DNA of 64,000 nucleotides from Epiperipatus broadwayi (GCA_028023455.1 JAQFVV010000022.1:6033100-6097099); one strand, 5' to 3'. Counted from the first letter of the stretch, positions 1 to 12,640 are shown. Made by a program: numbers and translations. Notes: generated from the sequence alone by a model not told the origin.

Positions 1-1019
1 TCATCTACATATAATTTTTATTAATTTTCTTAGTGTCTTGGCACTCTGTGATGAAAAAGCCTTTGGGCCCCACACAACTTGTACACCTAACTCATCACAG
101 AGATTGAAAGAAAACTTAAAACTACTGTTATGAATCATTTCATAATCAATCTTCTCCTCAATAAAAATTAATCATCATTAACTATAATATGCTATTGTGG
201 TTTGTGCATTTGCTTTATATAATAATGTAAGCAGAAAAGCATGATTTGATTACACCATGTTAATCAAAGCTTAATTGTATGATGTAAAGTTGTTGGATTT
301 ATTTACACCATGGTGACCAATGCCGATTATTGCACTTATTAAACACTAGTATTAACTGTCTGTAATGTGATAATTAATCATTGGCATAACTTGGTTATAT
401 CTTGTAATCAAATTCCATCTTGAAATTATAAATGGATCCTACTAATTTTTATTTCAGCTCAACAACAGCTTACCACACACTTGTACTATTTTATTTAATC
501 CTTTAGGTTTAGTTGTTAATAAAGATTTATAACTAATTTTATTCCTTTTGTATTGCTCTAAAATATATCTGAAACAGGATTAAAATGTGTTAAATGATGA
601 ATGTTAGTAAAAATAAAAAAGTTAACATTAAAATCATGCATGATCTATTGAGATTTAAATTGAAATCACTTAGAGATTTCAAAATATTTTTTATAAACAG
701 TGACTAGAATAGTTTCTTGAAAAATTTGCTTAAACTATCTGAAATTTGGTGCACATGTGTAGATCATTTATAATTATACTTAAAGACAAGCAGATAAACC
801 AATCTAAAATAAAGATATAGTTTTTATAAGTATGTGTGGATCAATCAATTTGCAGATTTTTACAATCTAGGACATGTTTTATACATAAATAAGATTACAA
901 AACATCACATGACACTAGAATACAATATTTTTTCCCAAAGCAAGCTATTATTCTATTGTGGTGCTGCCACCTATTATAAGCTTGACCAATCAATAGATGC
1001 AAATCCAAGTGCATTAGTC
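1..1019. other. AT-rich stretch, no gene seen
   Basis: No supported coding region, RNA gene or repeat. Short open frames here are the chance frames expected in AT-rich DNA. Confidence 0.6.
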
Positions 1020-1235
1020 CAGATTTGAAACTCCTCATTGATGAAGGTTTTAAGTCAGAAACTAGTCTGAGAATATAGATAGAACAGCACTGGATAAAGA
1101 ATATGCACTAAATCTAGCATCTGTTGATTACTTAAACTTACACTAGGTGGCAGAGTGAAGAAAATAGCTTGCTATTGATGCACAACACAGTGAAGTTTTG
1201 AATAAGTGGTTTATATACTAATCGCTTATTTCTCA
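1020..1235. mobile_element. Diverged fragment of palindromic family A
   Basis: It resembles the copy at 60.33-60.69 kb: a segment with cctcattgatgaag and gaaactagtctga, then a shared tail with ctagcatctgttgatta and ttacactaggtggca. The terminal inverted repeats seen in better copies are missing. I infer an old, partial copy of a subfamily. Confidence 0.5.
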
Positions 1236-2216
1236 CACTTGAAAATTATGCAAAGATACTAAAATAGTATAAATAAAGTTTCTACTTAATAAATTAATGC
1301 AAGGACAATGGATTATGTAACAATTTGAGTTAACATTAATCTGTGATTGAAATTTATACATGTTCTAAAAAATTTGTTCATCTAGGGTATGTCAAACTGC
1401 AATGCTGTATTTTTTGCTATGTGGTTGTTGATCATATTTTGCCATTAATAAAAACATTTTTTTCTGAAAAAGATTGTCATTTTTCATACAGTCTTATTTA
1501 CACTGATTCTCAAGCTTTCTAAGCAGATAGAAAGCCAGAAATCACTATCAATATTCAAAAGAATAATATAATTGTTTTGAATAGATGTTTGATTAGTTTA
1601 TAATTAACTTTTGAGAGTATCAAACCCTGCTATCAGATTCTAGGTAGGCTACTAGCACATCAAAAAGGATTAGCACTATTAAACTTACTGGATTTAAGGC
1701 ACAAATCCCAAAAAATTAGTATACATCTATGATTAAAAATTCCTAGATTCATCCTTTGGTGAATGTGAAAAAGCATAAAATGGTAAGGAATTTTATTAAA
1801 TGGCCTTCAATCTTTTTTTTTACATTATCTGATATAAGTTAATGAGAATGAAGTGAGAAACATTAAGCATATTATATCATTTCCAATAATAAAACAACTT
1901 TTCATATGCCTTTAAAAATCTCTATACTCTTTCAATAGAATTCCACCCAATAAAATGGCAAAATTATTTCAATGTTATTTAAGCCAAATCTAGAGAAGAA
2001 TATCTTGATGTCTAACCTGATTTAATATGAAGATGGTTTGTAAAAAGTTTAAAAATTGAGTTATCAATATTCAAAGTGATAAATGTAGTAAGAGTAAGTA
2101 TTTGAAAAAAAAATATTTTTTTTTTTGAAAGCTCAATTCTGTTATGATTATTTCATTTATCTAATCATCAAAACCATTAATAACAAAATGCTATTTAAAA
2201 TTCTTCAAAAAATGTA
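1236..2216. other. AT-rich stretch, no gene seen
   Basis: Nothing beyond low-complexity A/T tracts is recognisable. Confidence 0.55.
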
Positions 2217-2319
2217 ATTTTTTTTTGGGAAGGGTTCAACGGGGGGGGGAAAAAAAAAAAAAAAAAAAAAACGGAAAAAAAAAAGGAAGTGGGGGGGGGG
2301 AAGGAGGGGGGGGGGGGGG
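2217..2319. repeat. Homopolymer block of T, G, A and G runs
   Basis: A run of T, then G9, a long A tract, short acgg links, then two long G tracts. Pure G tracts of this length are very unlike the surrounding AT-rich DNA. It may be a true low-complexity site, but long-read consensus error at a homopolymer is at least as likely. Confidence 0.7.
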
Positions 2320-3054
2320 TAAATAAATTCATAGTAATATGACAAAGCTCCATATAAAAGATAAGGATAAATATTTTCTAAAAAAGAAAGTGAATCTCCA
2401 TAAATTTTGCGTTGCCCACAATTCTATGCTCCTAAATTTATATGTGACAGTTAAAAAGATGAGCCTGTACCTCCTTGAAAGTTTGCACTAATTGAACAAT
2501 TTGACAAGATTGTGATTGACAATAACGATTTTTCAAATCTTTAATAGACTTAGAAATTGATTTATTAATTTCAATTTCATCATTGACATTACCTATAAAT
2601 CAATAATTTAAGTATCAATTGGTGCATATCATACCTATCTCTATATATAGTATTTACATCACCACCAGAAGATATATCAGTAAAGTTGTCAATAATTTTT
2701 GATTGTTCCAATTGAGTTTCCCAACTTTCAGATTCGTTTGTAATTCATTCTTTAATTTCATATTTCAAAGGTAATTTGTACATACTTTCATGGAATGATT
2801 GTTTTGTTAAAAAAAGGTGCTAAAAATTTAATTTTTTAATACATATTATGGAATAAATATCAGCAGACATGTGATTAATACTACCATATACACTTGGACA
2901 TTATTGTTAGAAACAACTTTGTTTTGGTGTGTCTAATTCCTATTGGATATCAAATAATAGAGCTTAGGAAGAAAGTGCAACCATTTGGAACACGATCAGA
3001 ATGGTTTTTGTATTTAGATAATTGGAGGTAAAAAATCCAAATAATTTTTTTTTT
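2320..3054. other. AT-rich stretch, no gene seen
   Basis: No feature could be supported here. Confidence 0.5.
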
Positions 3055-3150
3055 CCATATGTCACAGCATTGGCCGGGAGGCGAACCCGCAACAACCGTC
3101 TGCAACCAACTGTATGCTTGCAAGGCGGTTGCACTGACCTCTTGTGACCA
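3055..3150 (-). mobile_element. tRNA-derived short SINE, family B copy 1
   Basis: On the minus strand it shows the family B pattern: a tRNA-like A box, then a B-box region read on the plus strand as gccgggaggcgaacccgc, and a T-rich 5' flank on the plus strand that corresponds to the A-rich tail. The central part carries a small extra duplication (gcaac...gcaacc). A target duplication is not clear for this copy. Confidence 0.65.
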
Positions 3151-4232
3151 ATTTAAACAAAATTTATACCAGTATAGAATAAATTTATTTTTTAGATAAA
3201 ATTATTTTTAAAAAGATTCGATATATATATATGATGTAGAACTTTAATTCAAAACAATATAAATAGTTTTAGATCTGGTATGTACTTAATCCATCCCAAA
3301 CAATTTTCATTTTTTATCAGGACTAGAATTTATATCATTACATTAATAACTTCTTGAAAATCTGCACCATCACCATTTAAATTTTTTTCCATGTTTTATC
3401 TAAAGCATGCTGGTATAATTAATACTCTTGAATATTCCTTGTAGATATATAGAAGAAATCTATCAACTCCAGACATTACTTTCTATAGTTAAAATGTTAT
3501 CTATTTTCCAACATCTTTGCATACCACAATCATTGCTAAACTTTGTATTTAATTCCCTTGAAGAAAGTGCTCTTATTAAAAAATCTCATCTCTTGGTTCA
3601 AGTTTAACTCATAACCAAGGTTGTTTATTGCAATGGGGAGTGGTGAATTCTGGATCTCAAGGTCTAAGGATCACAACTCCATTCTGTCATTTCCAGTGTT
3701 CAAACTTCTTACCAATACCCAAACAATAAAACTATTGTGTTAAATAGAATTTAATAAAGTTATCTTTATTTTAAACCTCTTTTTTTCATTTTTTTTTTGT
3801 ATTTTATATAATCTTGTGCAAGAAGATTCACTTTATTCCAGATATATACAATTGTCGTATAATTTATGTTAATCCATTTCAAACTGCTTCTATGCAACTT
3901 TGATAAAAATTTAAATTCTCTACCGATTTTAATACTGTATTTTCAAAACAATGCAGGTAACATGCTATGCCTTTTTTCTTTGAGGATAAAAATATGTTAA
4001 AAATATGTAATCAAGATTGGCTTAAAGTGTAGAATATATGTATATATAATACCTTTCATTCTAATGTGTTTATTAATTGAGCAAATTTTTAAGATGGTTG
4101 TTTCTTAATCTACTCCTTTTTTTGCATTTCTTTGTAATTATATTTTATGCCTCTATCATTCTTTGATTGTGTTAAGTGTAGCCACTTCACAATAATAATT
4201 TTTTTTTGTAAATATAATATTTTATAGTTTTA
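3151..4232. other. AT-rich stretch, no gene seen
   Basis: No gene. A slightly less AT-rich patch at about 3600-3710 could be an old short repeat, but I found no second copy. Confidence 0.5.
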
Positions 4233-4311
<79 letters not shown>

Positions 4312-4326
4312 TATACACACACACAC
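4233..4326. repeat. (TAA)n microsatellite followed by (AC)n
   Basis: About 26 copies of a TAA/ATA trinucleotide run directly into a short AC dinucleotide run. Simple sequence repeat. The poly-Leu and poly-Ile frames across it on the minus strand are artefacts of the repeat. Confidence 0.97.
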
Positions 4327-4711
4327 GAATATATTCCAGTGCATATAATGAGTTGAAAATTAAAGATGGCATTGCTGAAATATCTTAACATTTGAAAGAG
4401 TAATTTCAATATTTTTCTATACATATATATGTTGAAATGAATGTTCTCATGGGCACAAAATATTTTATGAATCATGTTTTTGGAAGTAACTATGTTTAAT
4501 AAAATTAAATTAAAATAAATATATCTACATTTTGATAAGATAACACCTTGGGTGGAAAAACATCCATTTGAGGGCAAGTTATCATGTTGAAACATGGTTG
4601 CTCCTGAAAATATGATTTATACTATATATATATATATTGTACCAACCTGGAATTGGTACACAATAATTTATCTAAAAAAGTAAGTTATTAAAATTTAAAC
4701 AATGAGGATTC
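4327..4711. other. AT-rich stretch, no gene seen
   Basis: No supported feature. A short (TA)n run lies near 4624-4638. Confidence 0.5.
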
Positions 4712-5016
4712 CCCCTTCCCCTCCACACTTTTTGATAATAACCCCCCCGCCGCCCCCCCCCATAAATCTCTCCCCCGCCCCCCCCCCCCCCCCCCCCCTC
4801 CTGTTGTTTGTGTTTTGTCCCCCCTCCGGGGGTGGTGGGTGGGGTTGCAACTACATCTACTTAAATCACCACCCCCCAAAGAACTCATATACTAAAAATT
4901 TCTTTTTTGTTGAATATCTAAAATTTTCCTATCTGCAGAGCTCCTCCCCCCCTCCCTTCTGTGGGGCAGCCCGAGGAGCGCTGGCAGGGGGGTTGGGGGG
5001 GGGGGGTGGCGGGGAT
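4712..5016. repeat. C/G homopolymer-rich block
   Basis: Long C runs at about 4740-4800 and long G runs at about 4985-5010, with mixed CT-rich and GT-rich text between. Base composition is completely unlike the flanks. Open frames on both strands are proline- or glycine-rich by composition only. Likely low-complexity DNA with poor consensus, or a library or assembly artefact. Confidence 0.75.
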
Positions 5017-5640
5017 ATTTTATTTGATGTTTTTGGAGGGACTTGCTATTAACATTTTTGGAGTTTTGGGAAAGTTTCTTTATAACTACAAGTAAGAGAT
5101 AGGGTCATGTGATCTATGAATTGATCTATGACTTTTATTTTGACTATAAAAATATAAAGTTTCCTTATTAAACAAAATGCAGTTGTTTTCGAAAAAAGTA
5201 AGAGTCAAATAGTGTTCTATCATTAGTTTTTGAAATAAAAGTTACAATTAATTAATTAAAAGAGGGGAGGGGAGTTTTGGTTAGAAAAGTTAAACTAAAA
5301 GTTTTATAAAAAGGAAGTTTAAAAATATAAATCTCTTTTATTTAAATTAAAGAAAAAGGTCATCTTAAAACTAGTGTTGATTTTAGAATAAAAATTATAT
5401 ATATGTGAGTGCGAATGTAAATATAACATATGTGTATTAAATATTATAAATAAATGTCAAAATGAAATAAATGAATAAAGAAGATTATCATTAAAAAACA
5501 CAGTGGTGGTTACTAATTAAAATTATAAAAACAACACGTTTGTGATGGCTGCTAATTAAAATACCCAACAACAAGATTAAAAGGGATTAGCTACTAAAGG
5601 AATTTCAACAACACATATTGCTGGCAGACATTAAAACAAA
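5017..5640. other. AT-rich stretch upstream of a promoter-like site
   Basis: No gene. A small imperfect duplication sits at about 5505-5560, where a ctaattaaaat core occurs twice about 45 bp apart. Confidence 0.45.
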
Positions 5641-5653
5641 AACACTTCGCATA

Positions 5654-5690
5654 TATAAATAGCCAAATTTTTATCGGACATTCAGTTTAG
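5654..5690 (+). promoter_or_regulatory. TATA box plus initiator candidate
   Basis: A TATAAATAG box at 5654-5662 is followed by TCAGTT at 5682-5687, which puts the initiator A at 5684, 30 bases from the first T of the TATA box. This spacing and these two sequences match the canonical metazoan RNA polymerase II core promoter. It could drive a host transcript or belong to an unrecognised LTR-type element. No coding region can be tied to it. Confidence 0.45.
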
Positions 5691-5979
5691 TCTAGAGATA
5701 ACAGTGCAGTTTATTATGAATCAACCCAGAATGCAGTGTTAAAACCTTGGGAAAACATACGTCTTTCTCCAGCCTGAAGTCCAATGAAAACAGCCAAACC
5801 TACCTGATCAAAGTGATGTCTGTGTAACAACCTGAAGCTGCTCAATGTTTAACTGTTTCCAAAAATAGTACCAACGGATTAGCATCAAATCTCCTCAAGA
5901 AACTTCAAATCTAACCGGTTAAATATACTTCATTAGAAGCAGCTAATAGCAAGCAGTATACTTGTTTCAAAAATCCTAG
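5684..5979 (+). other. Candidate non-coding first exon
   Basis: Runs from the putative initiator to a splice-donor-like CCTAG|GTAAAT with GT at 5980-5981. The stretch is less AT-rich than its flanks. The first ATG (near 5717) opens only a few codons, so if this is an exon it is mainly untranslated. This is inference from signals only. Confidence 0.25.
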
Positions 5980-6369
5980 GTAAATAACATTTTTTTTCTT
6001 ATATTCCTTCCTAAGTAGCCATCGCATTCGTGAATCCTCCAAGAGCCATAATTATGTGAACTCTATAGCACATAAAAAATGAAATATTAATTTGTGTGTT
6101 CTAAATATATGTGTTTTATATTCTTTAATGCTTTATTATCTATGTCAGTGTGTGAATTAATATGTGCATGACAAAAATACCAATATTATGTTAGTTAAAA
6201 ATTATAAAGATATTTAAATTTAGTATAATTAATGTTAGTTAAAATAAATTGTCTTTAAACTAAAACTTTATTTCTCTGTCAATTCTTTTTACCAACTCTT
6301 TTATCAATTCTTTTATCAATTCTTTCACCACTACTTTTGTATAAGTTGTTAATGATTAAAAATAGGCTG

Positions 6370-6600
6370 AGCTAGTTAAGGGATTGTTTTGAGCACTGGA
6401 TTATGAGCCTACTGTCCGAATACATTAGTCTTAGACTATCTGGTGCCCGAGGTTTACTCTGAAACAAATAAAGTGTTTGGATAGTAGGGGTTTGAATCTA
6501 GCAGCTGAGGTGGGCCATGATCTGACTGTAGGTATTGTTGATAATTAAAGCTATCAATAATATTTTCCACTTTGCTCGAACGTGCCGGTTCGTTCACATA
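6370..6600 (+). repeat. Dispersed repeat family E, copy 1
   Basis: Contains ggggtttgaatctagcagc, a B-box-like sequence, within a region that matches the reverse complement of 43.89-44.11 kb, including the following gtgggcc/gtgggtc segment. Probably tRNA-derived, but no clear A box was assigned. Confidence 0.5.
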
Positions 6601-8879
6601 ATATTTATAATTAAATAATATTATAAATGTATTATAAAGAAGTTTGTAACCAGCTAAACCATTTGCAGTGTAAGTAAGATCTTCTGCAGATCAAACCCAG
6701 TACAATATATATATATATATAATCATTAGAAATCAGTCAATACTTAGACTATCCCAAGTACAGATAACAATCAACAATCTCAAACTGTTGTCAAGGCAAC
6801 CTCCTTTTAACAATGAAGGAGGAATCCCACCTTTATATATATTGCTTTTGTCACATTCTCAAGCAATTTCAGTTTAAATTTTTTTTTCCAATATCTCTGT
6901 AGTATATTAATTATTAACACTTCTAGAAGGTGTTAAAAATTTAGAGAAAAACCAGTTCTCAACTAGTGAGAGAATAGTATAGTAGAAATAATATCAAACT
7001 GTCAAGATGAGGATGGAGATCAGATGTTTGATACATTTATCTCACCTGATGAATCAAGATTGTTCATGAAATGCATTCATAATAAAAGAGGGTGGTCTAA
7101 ATTTGTGTTGCTGGTTGATTGCAATATAAAGGTGAAATAAGAGATGTATTGATAAAAATTTAAGATTGGAAATACTTCTATGGCACAATGACTATTCTTC
7201 CACACAATGATAAAAATGGATGAAAACCAATCCTTATCTTGCAAAAGAATGATCTAATGGGAAAATAGTGAACTATAAACACTGGTATAGAGATCTAAGT
7301 ATTAATACTTCTGTATAAGCATGCTTATTGAGAAATGAGATAGAAAAATGATACAAATGTAAAATATTCAAAAAAATTTATTTATGTTTATAAAAATTTT
7401 CTTATGAGAATTTGAAAATCACATATTTTCTAATATAATAAAAAGAACAATGTCTGCCATTTTTTGTCTGCTCAATAAAAAATATTTGCAAAACTGACTT
7501 TTGAACAACAAACAGTTTTGCTCTTTGAGAAGAAACTTGTAAAGACTTTTAATTCTACAAATATAATTTAAATAGCAAAATAAATATTTCCTATTTTGCT
7601 TATAAGTCCTTCACAAAAGTAAGATTGTGCTATCATATTTGACATTTTAGATGGTATAATGATGCTGTAATCGCTAGGTTTCTATATTGTTTTAAACCAT
7701 TATATATATATATATATTAAATTATGGTGTGCAACGGACTGCAGCAATTCTTTTTATGAAGCTTCCATTTTTAATGTATTAATTTAAAAAAAATTCCAAG
7801 AGATATCAAAAATAGTCAGACCTTTGTGTGTGATTGATAGCACTTTCTAATGTTCTGACAAAGCTATGAAGGAGGAGGTAAATTGTCGTTGACTGATGCT
7901 TTAGATTGTTTTATCCAGCAGCTAAATGACACAAAAACTGTGATTTCCAGTAATTGTTAATGATTACGATGCAATATTTTTATAAAAGATTTATTATTAA
8001 ACCAAAAACTACATCATATGGAGAATTGTCTTTGAAAACATTTTATCACTTTTAGAAAGTACATTATTAGAACCAGAAATTGCCATGAAAAATAGCCATA
8101 ACAGGCTAAAAGAAAATTGTTTTTATAAAAACTGTGAGTGAAATATTTTAATAACAATTTATTAACTTTTAGAAATTTTTTTTTGTTTCTTTGATGATAA
8201 CTAATTCTAAATATATGATTTTTAATAACATAAAATTCTAATATCTAATATTTCATTTTTCCAACTTTTTGTGAAACGAATAACCATGTGTTTCTTTGTT
8301 ATCGGTAAGACCTTCAGTTAAATACTTATTTTCACAATTTTAAAATATTACTTTTTAATATTTTCTCATTTTAATTATTAGAAGACTTAAATATTTATAA
8401 TCTAACATATAAACTAATTATATAATATACTTAAGAAATATTTAATTGCATAAAAGAATCAAACATGGAGTCATAATTAAAAAAACAGTCGCTAGTCTAT
8501 TCAAAAATTTGCCGAGCAGAGTTGACACTGATGTAGTTATTTTTTAAAAAATAAACTACAAATTAAAGAAGAAGAGTTTAAAGTTAAGTTTTTATTAATT
8601 AGTTTATAAAATCTTTAGAATGCAAAAGATTAAAGGAATGTAAATTAAATGGGTGTTCATGTAGAATAAGATCTTTTGCTCTTTATGCATTTCTTTTCTT
8701 CATTTAATCTATGGATTTTATTTAGTCATTAAATTTATTTATCCCTTATACAATACACAAAAAATTTAGTTATTAATGGCCTAATTATATAAAAATATAT
8801 TCTGTAGAAATAATATAGTATAATTCCAGTGGTGATTAAATGCATTAGTGTTTTGTAAAACTCAAATTACTAATATTCT
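6601..8879. other. AT-rich stretch, no gene seen
   Basis: Contains (TA)n runs near 6706-6720 and 7700-7718. No protein similarity or repeat pair was recognised. Confidence 0.5.
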
Positions 8880-8990
8880 GTACACATAATATTGAAGCAG
8901 TCGACCTGATACTCAGATCGAGCTTCACAGCTCACTCAGAATCTCCCACCACCAAACCATATTCAAATTCCGTCCTTATGCATGTATACA
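8880..8990 (+). repeat. Dispersed repeat family D, copy 1
   Basis: Matches the reverse complement of 51.09-51.21 kb over about 100 bp, including a shared attgaagc and the segment cttcacagctcact. Two-copy evidence supports a real dispersed repeat. Its class is unknown. Confidence 0.5.
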
Positions 8991-9475
8991 TATTTATTAA
9001 TGCATATATTTTGTAATTTAACTAATAAAGTGATAACTGACATAGATATAAATATCTTAAAATGATTAATTTTAATAAGCGAATATTTTATTTTAATTCA
9101 TATGCATGTGTAATGGGTGTGTATATATTATAGGTGAGGGGAAATTACTGTTAAAATGTATTTCAAATAAAAATTTATATGTTTATTATATATTTCAAAA
9201 ATTATATTTAATATGTTATTTATTTAAGTCATGGTGGTCAGAAGAATTGAAGATGATGCAATCCTTGTCAGAAGATTCTCAAATATAATTAAGACAATTG
9301 TCGGAAACCCATTTGTCCATCTAAAATGTATCATAATTTTATAAAATAATGTAAAAATCCATTAGTGGAAATTTAGCCATTTTAAATCTGTTTTAAAATC
9401 ACAGACTACATTTTAAAACCATCATTTGAGAAACTTTGACAGGATTGCATTGTCTTTAAATCTTATTCAAACAAA
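8991..9475. other. AT-rich stretch, no gene seen
   Basis: No supported feature. Confidence 0.5.
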
Positions 9476-10402
9476 AGATGCATCTGGTCAGCCAACTCCA
9501 GATCTGCTAAGTGGATAAAGTGCCCTGGGTCTGGAAGCTAAGTGCTTTCTAACGTCATCAGAAAAAGAGTATAAATGCTGCTGGATCTGAACCCAAAAGA
9601 GGAGGAAGCGCTAAATTTAAGTGACTTGCTAAACTATTCCATGATAATCATTCCCAGAATGTCTGAGTAGAAAGGAACTTCAAGCCACCGTTCCCCTTGT
9701 CCTGAGATGATCTCCTTACCATGCTGAGCCTGAGTGACATCGTGCCGCCAGCGCCTGAGTTGATGCCCATCCAAATAAGAATTCATTTCTGCCTACCTTG
9801 AAGACATCACTGCTATAGTTAAACATTTACTATGCTTATTACTGCTAATCTCTTGCCTGTCTAAATTTTATAAATTAGAATTTGTTTTATCATTTAATTC
9901 ATCTCTTAAATAACTCGCCAGATAGCGAGCATTATATCTATCGATTCTTAATCCTAAATTATCTAAATGTAATTTTAATCTGATTCATGCTTGCTTTTAT
10001 AATTGTTTTTTTTAGTGCCATAAAATTTTGATGTTAATAGTTATTTTGATGTCAGGTATGTATATGAAATGTAGAATATTGGTTAATCCAATCATACGAG
10101 CTGTATTTCTATTTTTATATAAATAAGGGGGGATAGATTTCATTAAATCATTTATTTAGTAATGCTTCACTAGGCTCGTAGGGTTGAGTTAATGAATAAT
10201 AAAAGGTTTTTCTACTAGTAGTCATGCGGTTTTGTTAATACATTTAAATACAATTCTTATTTTCTCTTAGATTTTTTTTGTTTTTTTTATTGATGTGTCC
10301 AAGTTCGCCAAAGTTGGCGAATTATTATTTCTTTTTAGCATTTAAATTACGCTAATATATTCTCTTTTCTAAATAAAAATAAGTTAGGAGGGAGGGGAGA
10401 TT
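9476..10402 (+). other. GC-elevated block with TATA-like and polypurine sites
   Basis: The part at 9476-9800 is clearly richer in G and C than its flanks and carries a tataaat at about 9570. A second tatataaataag lies at about 10117, and a purine run aggagggaggggag at about 10386-10400. A short palindrome, ttcgccaaagttggcgaa, lies near 10304. These parts resemble pieces of an LTR element, but no matching LTR pair or protein was found, so the identity is open. Confidence 0.25.
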
Positions 10403-10569
10403 TAAGCTCTAATAAAATGACTAAAAGTTTATTGAATCATTCTTATAATTTTATATGGAAGTACGGGAAATGTATTCACACTGTAGATTTACTAAACCAT
10501 TCGTAGGCCATAACTATTATCTTTAAATGTCCAAAAAGATTACTATGATCGCTGCATTGTTTGCATAGA
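10403..10569. other. No gene seen
   Basis: AT-rich sequence following the purine run. Nothing further can be supported. Confidence 0.4.
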
Positions 10570-10670
10570 TTAGGGAGTGACTCTCTTCTGATTCACCCAT
10601 ACCTCGCCCCAGGGAATCTTATCATTCCTGATTCACCTGTGCCTCACTCCAGGAAATCTTGAATTATTTT
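10570..10670. repeat. Direct duplication of about 50 bp
   Basis: The phrase ctgattcaccc/tgtacctc.ccaggaaatctt appears twice in tandem (about 10577-10620 and 10628-10669) with a few substitutions. A local tandem duplication. Confidence 0.65.
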
Positions 10671-11268
10671 TGTCGTAGATCCAAATCAGGAGTATGACCT
10701 AGCTCCTGGATATGTTTGGCTAGCGTTGTGGGAGCTCTTCTTGGATAGCCATACGCTGGACCATTGCAACTTCACATCTAGCAAGTCCTTTCTAAGTATT
10801 AGTCCACCTGTGGCATACTTCATCATTGTTGTTATTTGATTTATAAAGTGTAAATTGGCCAAGATGCTGTATCTTCCTTCCTAACATATATGCATGCACC
10901 GCTATCCCCCACTTATATTCATCTTATGGCTAGCTAGTAAAATCTATAGTGATAATACACCTACTAACCATTTATCTCTTAAGTAATTTTGTTGGAATTT
11001 TGATCCAATTATTTCAAATTGCTCTTCCCTCTCTTACAATCAAGCAACTGTACCAAATTCGCTTCACGTGTGTGATTTGAAGATATTGTATGAGTAAAAA
11101 TATTTAGTTCAATATGTCTCAAATAACCGTTGTTTCTTTAAAATGATTTATGCATTACTTTGTTAAAATAATCTTAATGAAAAGGATCTCCACATAATAC
11201 CACTGTTAAGTTATTATTTGATAAATTAGCGAAACCTTTGCAATCGTATTCTTGCCTCAAGGCTGTTA
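10671..11268. other. No gene seen
   Basis: Mixed-composition sequence without a supported gene or repeat. Confidence 0.45.
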
Positions 11269-11780
11269 TATATGTATGAATATCATCTACCACCATATAA
11301 ATGTACTATCTCAATGAAGTATACTTTTGAATATTTTACATGCGCTACCGCACCCTATAACTATTAACCAAAATCAATATTAAGTGCTATTTTAGCATTC
11401 ATTTATAAAACATGTAAACTTTTGAATATTTATTCATGTGCTTCTGCACTATAGAACTGTATTAAAGCAAATTCAATATTAAATGCTATTTTATCATTCA
11501 TTTATAAAATATGTAAACTTTGAGTATTTTTACATGCGCTCATGCACTATATATAATTGTATTAAAACAAAACCACTGTTAAATGTTATTTTATTATTTA
11601 TTCACAAACATGTAAATTTTGAATATTTCTACATACGCTCCCGCACTATATAAATGTATCAAACCAAAATCATTATTAAGTGTTACTTTATTATAAATAA
11701 ATCAAGTAAACTTTTGAATAGTTATATATGCAACTGCACTATGTATCTGTCTGTATTAAAGATACCAATGGTAAATATAT
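11269..11780. repeat. Diverged 97-bp tandem array
   Basis: Repeat starts (the gtaaacttttgaatatt segment) lie at 11319, 11414, 11513, 11612 and 11706, giving a period of 94-99 bp and nearly five copies. Each unit keeps a sub-block resembling tacatgcgctcccgcactat and another resembling attaagtgctattttatc. Units differ at many sites, so the array is old. Confidence 0.85.
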
Positions 11781-12054
11781 TTTGATTCTTTTGTAAACTC
11801 AATCCGCAGCATGAAATCGGAAAGCATAAATGTCTGAATCTTTTAATAAATCTGTCATAAAATATTATCTCATAGTTGAATCCTATCATTTAGTTAATAT
11901 AGTTTTTAGATCTGAGTTAAGATATCTCTTGGCTCACTCAATATCTCCAAAAATCATCATCATCATTGTAGGTCTCATGTAATACGCTGCAGCTCTGGGC
12001 TGCGAAATAATTAATTTACATGATATTACCATGGGTGTTATCCATAGTGTTATA

Positions 12055-12190
12055 AATTTAGGGAATGGGCAAACAGGTTAGAATTCATGATTGCTCCTGA
12101 CCTGGGTATCTCGGGCATGATTGGATTCAGGGTACTTTTGCTCAGAAGTATTGTTGAATGGATATACATTTTCGACCAGTACAATATATA
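12055..12190 (+). repeat. Dispersed repeat family F, copy 1
   Basis: Matches the reverse complement of 48.01-48.15 kb, sharing gcatgatnggant and ggtacttttgc and ending in the same gacc.gtacaatat block. About 130 bp, SINE-sized, class not proven. Confidence 0.55.
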
Positions 12191-12640
12191 TAAGACATAG
12201 TTTGTGGGTTCATCTGTGTTAAAAAATTTAAATATTGATATATATATATACTAACAGCTGTAATGTTTGAGTGCTTGCTTACTCTATCTGTCTAATACTA
12301 ATAACTTGGTGATTGAAAACTGTACTGAAATTTTTCAAGCAAGTTTAACTTTTTCTTCACTAACACATAACAACCCATCATACATCCATTATTATTCAGT
12401 ATATGAATATTTATGGACTTTTAACTTCACTATAAAGCCACCAAAAAAAAATCTTCCACTGAAGAAGCTTTTCTTAATTTCCTTATGCAACTGTCTCATA
12501 TTCAGTTTAGAAATTCAGTTGCCTATAATATTCTTTTTTAATATTACTAGCCTTAGTCAATTTCAGATTCTTAATTCTTTTAATAATATTGTTAACCATA
12601 CATTATTACACTTTCGTAACTACTTATGAATTTGTATGTA
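12191..12640. other. AT-rich stretch, no gene seen
   Basis: A 120-codon frame crosses it, but its first codon is TTG and its composition is that of AT-rich non-coding DNA. I do not call it a gene. Confidence 0.45.

Noticed and set aside
4187-4595. Poly-leucine and poly-isoleucine frames
   Set aside because: Translation of the TAA trinucleotide microsatellite.
4688-5052. Proline- and glycine-rich frames
   Set aside because: Produced by C and G homopolymer runs; likely consensus artefact.
9476-10402. Third complete LTR element
   Set aside because: TATA-like and polypurine-like sites exist, but no direct repeat pair, primer site or protein was found.
11269-11780. CRISPR-like array
   Set aside because: Units are tandem and diverged along their whole length, without constant repeats and unique spacers, and the genome is clearly eukaryotic.
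12267-12629. 120-codon open frame on the plus strand
   Set aside because: Starts at TTG, has a composition fully explained by AT-rich DNA (Phe, Ile, Leu, Asn, Ser) and shows no domain.
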